NCBI RefSeq assembly: GCF_048544455.1
Contig: NC_133538.1
Location: 4,556,658 to 4,620,657 of the forward strand
Direction: 5' to 3'
Origin: Silene latifolia
Lineage: Eukaryota > Streptophyta > Magnoliopsida > Caryophyllales > Caryophyllaceae
DNA length: 64,000 nt
In this document: one piece after another, positions 59,469 through 64,000 of the stretch
Layout of the letters: each line of letters starts with the position of its first letter
Numbering within the stretch: the stretch's first letter is position 1
Translations under genes and position numbers: made by a program
Notes under the pieces: generated by a model
Told to the model about the DNA's origin: nothing
The model's input: only the letters and a program-made list of their open reading frames with translations
Database searches by the model: none

Positions 59469-59983
59469 TTAGATATTCGCACCACGATCGGGTCGTAATG
59501 CTTTAATTTTCTTGTTCAATTGGTTCTCTACTTCCTTTTGAAATTCTTTAAATTTCTCAAAAGCTTCACTTTTATATTTGATTAAGTAAACATACCCATA
59601 TCTACTTAAATCGTCGGTAAAAGTGACGAAGTAGTTATAATTTCCCATAGCGGTGATACTCATTGTCCACATACATTGGTATGTATTAGTCCCAACAAAT
59701 CATTTGCTCGTGTCCCTTTACCACTAAAGGGAGCACGAATCATTTTGCCAAGGAGACAAGATTCGCATATTCCATATGATTTAAAATCAAATGGACCAAT
59801 AAATCCAGTCGACACTAGCCTTTTAATGTGTTTCTCATTTATGTGACCTAATCGAAAAAGCCAAATGTAAGATTCATTTGGGTCACTTATTATGCATCTT
59901 TTGGATTTATAGATATCTTTAGTGGAGTTGGAAGTGTCTAAAACATAAATACTATTTATAGAAGTGGCTTGGCTCACGGCCAA
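59469..59983 (-). pseudogene. Copia GAG-pre-integrase and integrase core
   Basis: 59660-59983 encodes the pre-integrase domain (LFRLGHINEKHIKRLVSTGF, then CESCLLGKM). 59469-59672, in another frame, encodes the start of the integrase core (NYNYFVTFTDDLSRYGYVYL, then KIKALRPDRGANI). The first catalytic-type Asp area is present; the DRGGEY block is degraded and the third acidic residue is gone. The enzyme would insert the cDNA copy. Confidence 0.8.
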
Positions 59984-60506
59984 GTCATTTTAAACAAAAT
60001 ACAACGATTGTTTTTTATGGCAAAAGAAAAATCCTTCCATGTCTAACATAGAAATGGAAATAATGTTTTTAGACAAAGTGGGTACATAATAACAATTATG
60101 TAGATGCAACTTAAAATCACTTAGCTAAGGCAATCACATAGGTTCCCTTTGAAATGGCGGCTACTCTACATCCATTTGCTAATCGGAGATCCATGTCACC
60201 CTTGCTAAGTGCTTCCACATTACTTAACCCTGACTGGAGTGACAAGTCCAGTTTTGATATCTCCCAAATACTTGGGGCAATTTCGCTTCCAATGTCCCAT
60301 GACATTACAATAATGACATTCATCGTAGGATTGGGCACCCTTCTTGGTTTTGGTTGTGGTAGTCTCACACTCTCACTATCCACTTCCAATCCATTATCAG
60401 GTTTGGGTTTCTTACCCTTTTTTGCCTTTTCTTTAATAATACCATTACTCCTTTCAGTTGCAAGGACATTCTTGCTAGAACTCCCACTCAATATAATATT
60501 TCTCCT
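59984..60506 (-). pseudogene. Copia zinc knuckle and protease, second copy
   Basis: It is homologous to 1-370 and extends further. The CX2CX4HX4C knuckle is intact (CHYCNVMGHWKRNC, codons within about 60277-60318), followed by AISKGTYVI and, at 60000-60116, the protease end (NCYYVPTLSKNIISIS). Frames change at least twice, and a stop lies before VSQATSINSIYVLD. Confidence 0.7.
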
Positions 60507-60509
60507 TAC

Positions 60510-60800
60510 TTATACAAACAAGAATGCCATGGAATTTGTGAGATTCTCCTCACAAGATTCTCTTACCAAAGAGGTGGGTATGAATATGGGAGTGGGAGGT
60601 GTGGAAGTGGTAAGGTAGCAAACATTTCCATCCTCACCAATGCCAAAGCGTAGTTCTCTAGTCGTATCATTGTCATACAAGGAGCATTTCTCATTGAATG
60701 ATTGGAGCCATGAATTAATGGTGATCGGTGTAAGAGTATTAGATGAATCTATTGCGGAAAAATAACTACAAAAAACGGAGATGAAGGAAACAATTAACAT
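60510..60800 (-). CDS. 96-codon ORF of unknown origin, second copy
   Basis: It is the same as 374-664 with four residue changes (I8V, Y16S, and two near the end or neutral). Signal-like start and TATA-like box (about 60837-60843) are retained. I do not recognise it. Confidence 0.3.
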   Translation of the reverse strand: MLIVSFISVFCSYFSAIDSSNTLTPITINSWLQSFNEKCSLYDNDTTRELRFGIGEDGNVCYLTTSTPPTPIFIPTSLVRESCEENLTNSMAFLFV

Positions 60801-61296
60801 TTATCGTTATAATACTTGTAAATACAAGTATAGCATTTATATAGTGACCTCGACCCAACTATAATAAATGATTCCGAGATCCATCTTTATATAAATATGG
60901 GCACGGGGAAACCGATACATCCCATACTTATAAATATTTGGTGAATTAACTCTTTAATTGATTCTACTTTAGAACTCTCGGTCGATGTTTTTCATAAAAC
61001 CCATCTCTAGCCCCGAAACATAAGACTAGTCATAATATCCTATTGGGACCAACCAAATTTCGCGTGTAATAACGTTTTATTACCCCACTTACCCAATAAT
61101 AAATGAAGGCACCTCGGGAAAGCCGAACCTACCCCAAATGTCACGGGGATTCATGGGTCTTACTATTTGGTAAGGCTAATTTCAATTTTAAAATCAGTGA
61201 GAGGTCATGTAAATTCATTATCTATCAATTTTAAGTGAGCTAAAAGGTCAAATTTTCAATAATTTAAATTGACACGGTCGAAAAACTCGATATGAT

Positions 61297-61922
61297 ATGC
61301 ATGTGTTGTTATGGCGACTTTTATGTAAAGTTAAGGAGGTACTGAACTCTGGTTTTGTGGGTGGTCACTGGCAGTTAGATGCCAGGGGTTACTCAATTCA
61401 GGCTGGTTACCAATGGCTGCAGGGCCCACACCCCCTTGTCCAGTGGTATAAGGATGTTTGGGATTCTTGGAACATACCTAAGCATTCGTTAGTTGGTTGG
61501 ATGATTAGTCATCATGGACTGCAGACTAGGGATAAGTCGCTCCACTCGATTGCATCGATGATAGTAGCAAATGTGTGAATTGTGCCCAAGCTGTTGAAAC
61601 ACACGAGCATCTGTTTGGTAGCTGTGTGTATAGTCTCCAGATTATTGCTGGAATTGAACACTGGTTGGGCATGAGTTTGGCAGGTTCGAATCTGAACTGT
61701 ACTCAAATGCAGAAGAAAGTTGTGAGACTGGCTCTTATGGCTACTTGGTACTTTATTTGGAATCAAAGGAATGAGTGTAGGCTCTCTTTGACACTAGCTG
61801 CACCAAAGAGAGTGATTATGGAGATTCAATCTATAGTTAAGGCGCGAATTCTACAGAAACTTCAGAATTTTATGCCTAATAGGGATAGGGAATGGCTTCT
61901 TAGCTTAAGTATTCCAATTTAA
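61297..61922 (+). pseudogene. LINE ORF2 C-terminus, second copy, frameshifted
   Basis: It is homologous to 1161-1784. The frame breaks around 61536-61576, where a short stretch (TCGCTCCACTCGATTGCATC) replaces the sequence found in the first copy, so the zinc motif begins in a new ORF at 61575. The LINE 3' UTR and A-run end at about 62020. Confidence 0.75.
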
Positions 61923-62020
61923 TTTGTAAAGCTTTGTAGCCTTTTGCAATTTGATAAGAGTATTAGTGGTGTAATAGTGTTTTATTATTAATGAAAAGCT
62001 TACATTCTACAAAAAAAAAT

Positions 62021-63489
62021 CCCTATTATGGCAATGCGATTTGGCAATGCATGCAACATGTCAAAAGAAATGCAAAACAAATAATAAATCCCTAGTATGG
62101 CCATCCTAAAATAGAAAATCAAATAATCTATTACAAATTCGGAAACCAACTCCTTTGGTCCAAGTGGCACACCTCCCTAGAACACCGTCTTCGTCGGAAC
62201 GCCTTTCCGAATGGCACCGTCTTGAAGGAACTTCGGAATTACAAATAATAATAAAATACATAGCTATTCCTATTATACAGTTATAATATGAAAAACTAGT
62301 AAAAATAAAAGTGATACGAGATCAAAATAAATTACAACCGAATCAATATCCCCTTACATTACGGGTAATATTGATTAAAAACTAAGGTCATACTAAGATA
62401 AATTAAATAATTAAAAATTACATAAATAAAATATGACATTCAACAATGAAATATGCAGCATTATAATATGTATCTAACATGCCAAATTATGTGCCAAATC
62501 GCCCTATTTAACTTATATCGATTATATAACCCGGTTTCATGGAAATGCACGATTTTAACTTATTAAAATCGCTAAATAATACTAAAATCTAATTTTAGTC
62601 CAAGTTAATTATCCTAACACTCTTAGGTCTCAAAAATTAGTTATTACTCAATTTTTGACAATAATTCAACTTGACATAATTTTATGCTCATTTTGACCCT
62701 AAAATCATAACAGTTATGAAATAAATCCAAATTAAATTACAATAATTTTAAAATTTGAATTTTAAATTTTTGAACATTATGGAATATGTCCATGACACTC
62801 ATAATGTCAAAAATCATGGTTAAAATTTTCGAATTTATTTCGAGAAAAATGTAGTTATGATTCATCGCTTTTATCAAATAAAACATCTAAAGCGTACAAA
62901 AAATTAATCTAATCAATTTTACAACTTTATATATGATAAGTGGGATATAAATACAACCTAAAATAATTTTCTCAAACCATGTAATTTGTTTTAGCTATTT
63001 ATGCTAAAATAGTCACTATTTATGTCATTTTTACTCTAAAAATTCATAAATCATGCAAAATGAATCAAGTTCTTCTTAAATTTTACACACATTGAATAAA
63101 ATGTGCATGTGACAACATATTAACATTTCATGTCCTTTTTCGAAGTTTAACTATATTTAACCATTTTACCTCCATTTAATTCATTTTTATCCCATAAAAA
63201 CCATAAATCATGCCAAATAAATCAAATTTATACGAAATTTTACAAATAATAAGAAAAATATGCATGTGAGGTCATATAAAAATTTCAAGGTCTAAGAATA
63301 TGTTTAAGTATTTTTAGTATTTTAAATACCATAAATCATCAAAATGACCTAAATACATTTTAGGATCATAATATACAACATGCATTAAGATTTTGTGGCT
63401 TTATCTAATAAATCACAAATTTTTTAGTTTTATATAAGTTACTAATAACTCGAAAAAACTATAAATCGATTATGAATGCAACATCCTAT
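62021..63489 (-). other. AT-rich leader of Copia-2
   Basis: It is homologous to 1882-3413, with about 60 bp deleted near 63330. No coding sequence seen. Confidence 0.5.
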
Positions 63490-63501
63490 GCTCTGATACC
63501 A
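63490..63501 (-). other. Copia-2 primer binding site
   Basis: TGGTATCAGAGC on the minus strand; perfect iMet-type site. Confidence 0.9.
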
Positions 63502-63503
63502 AT

Positions 63504-64000
63504 TGTTAGGTTCATATACCAATTATTAGACATTTCTAATAGTGATTTAATCAATATATTAAATTTTTCATAGTGGATCTAGTGCATGCATTACAAAATA
63601 AAAGAATAAGGAAATAAAAATTGTTCCTTACATTGTTGTATGGAACGAAATGGGCACAAGTAAGGTCTCCTACCTTCACTAGTTCTTGAGCTATGATTAG
63701 TATTAGGATCATCCTCCAAGAATCTATATTAGGAGCCTTCCTTTTGATTGCACCCAAGATTTGACCCAAAATTACTACTAATGTTAACTAGATATTATGT
63801 AGTAATGTACCCTTAATTATCACTAATATTACTAATATTACTACACTAGTAATATATGACAAATATTAGTATTTGAGTGATTTTTGAGGTTTTTTGCATG
63901 TAAGGAAGAGATGAGCATCTAGATAGAATAAAAATGAGAAATATAGAGAACAACAATTGTTTTTTTTCTCTACATAAAAGTGCCGGCCATATTGCTCTTT
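63504..64000 (-). repeat. Copia-2 5' LTR, cut by window end
   Basis: The first 497 bp (plus-strand order) match 3428-3924 nearly base for base. The LTR should run about 690 bp beyond the window and then join G-family LTR sequence. Confidence 0.85.

Larger units (their letters stand above)
30314..64000 (-). mobile_element. Copia-2: Ty1/copia element carrying a 25 kb nested insertion
   Basis: Minus-strand order from the right: 5' LTR (63504-64000, cut by the window end), PBS, AT-rich leader, LINE fragment, 96-codon ORF, zinc knuckle and protease, integrase, decayed RT/RNase H, PPT, 3' LTR. The 3' LTR is split at 30971/56172 by the Athila-like element. It shares its integration site and LINE fragment with Copia-1. 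Every coding segment is disrupted. Confidence 0.85.

Noticed and set aside
1-64000. tRNA, rRNA or other structural RNA genes
   Set aside because: I saw no convincing tRNA A/B-box arrangement or rRNA sequence. tRNA-like strings found are primer binding sites.

Overview
This window is plant nuclear DNA made almost entirely of nested transposable elements. I found no host gene that I would defend. The host must be a flowering plant, because the window holds Ty1/copia, Athila-type and Ogre/Tat-type Ty3/gypsy elements, an L1-type LINE with an APE endonuclease, a DUF4283-like/CCHC ORF1 and a zf-RVT domain, and Stowaway-, Harbinger- and Mutator-type MITEs. The species cannot be read from the sequence. 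Heavy nesting, many disabled ORFs and large tandem copies fit a gene-poor, probably heterochromatic region.

Layout. 1-4616 is the 5' part of a minus-strand Copia element (Copia-1). It sits in the LTR of a plus-strand non-autonomous gypsy element (G1: LTR right half 4617-5142, internal 5143-7618, 3' end and LTR left half 29317-30313). Inside G1 lies a minus-strand, non-coding Ogre/Tat-like element (7619-29316) arranged as internal-LTR-internal-LTR. Each internal region carries the same solo LTR (7619-9900 truncated; 21982-24570 complete). The middle LTR is split by a nearly full-length LINE (13745-20554). The right internal region also gained a Stowaway-like MITE (26963-27220) and a Mutator-like foldback MITE (27380-27821).

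30314-64000 is a second Copia copy (Copia-2), at the same site of the G1-family LTR and carrying the same LINE fragment as Copia-1. Positions 1-4000 and 60137-64000 are therefore copies of each other, offset by 60136 bp at the start. Copia-2's 3' LTR is split by a 25.2 kb Athila-like element (30972-56171, TSD CCCAT). That element is itself split by a truncated G-family gypsy (G2, 35836-41946) and by a young non-coding gypsy element (H, 46337-55486, TSD ATTAC), and H contains a Harbinger-type MITE (49119-49926). Nesting is five deep: G1 > Copia-2 > Athila > H > MITE.

Coding capacity is residual: Copia zinc knuckle, protease, integrase and RT remnants; Athila gag-protease with three stops, a frameshift and a lost catalytic Asp, plus an extra Athila ORF; and a LINE with ORF1, endonuclease, RT, zf-RVT and an RNase H remnant. 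G1, G2, H, the Ogre-like element and the solo LTR encode nothing recognisable.

The least ordinary signals are: (i) arrays of a palindrome, ACTCGATCGAGT, in LTRs, internal DNA and even in frame in a gag-protease ORF of two unrelated element families; (ii) about 20 short hairpins with a mostly constant TTT loop and covarying outer stems at 20870-21690; (iii) two levels of tandem duplication that look like unequal exchange between LTRs; (iv) a duplicated hairpin plus polypurine-tract module in the G/H families; and (v) a possible captured promoter and exon inside Copia.
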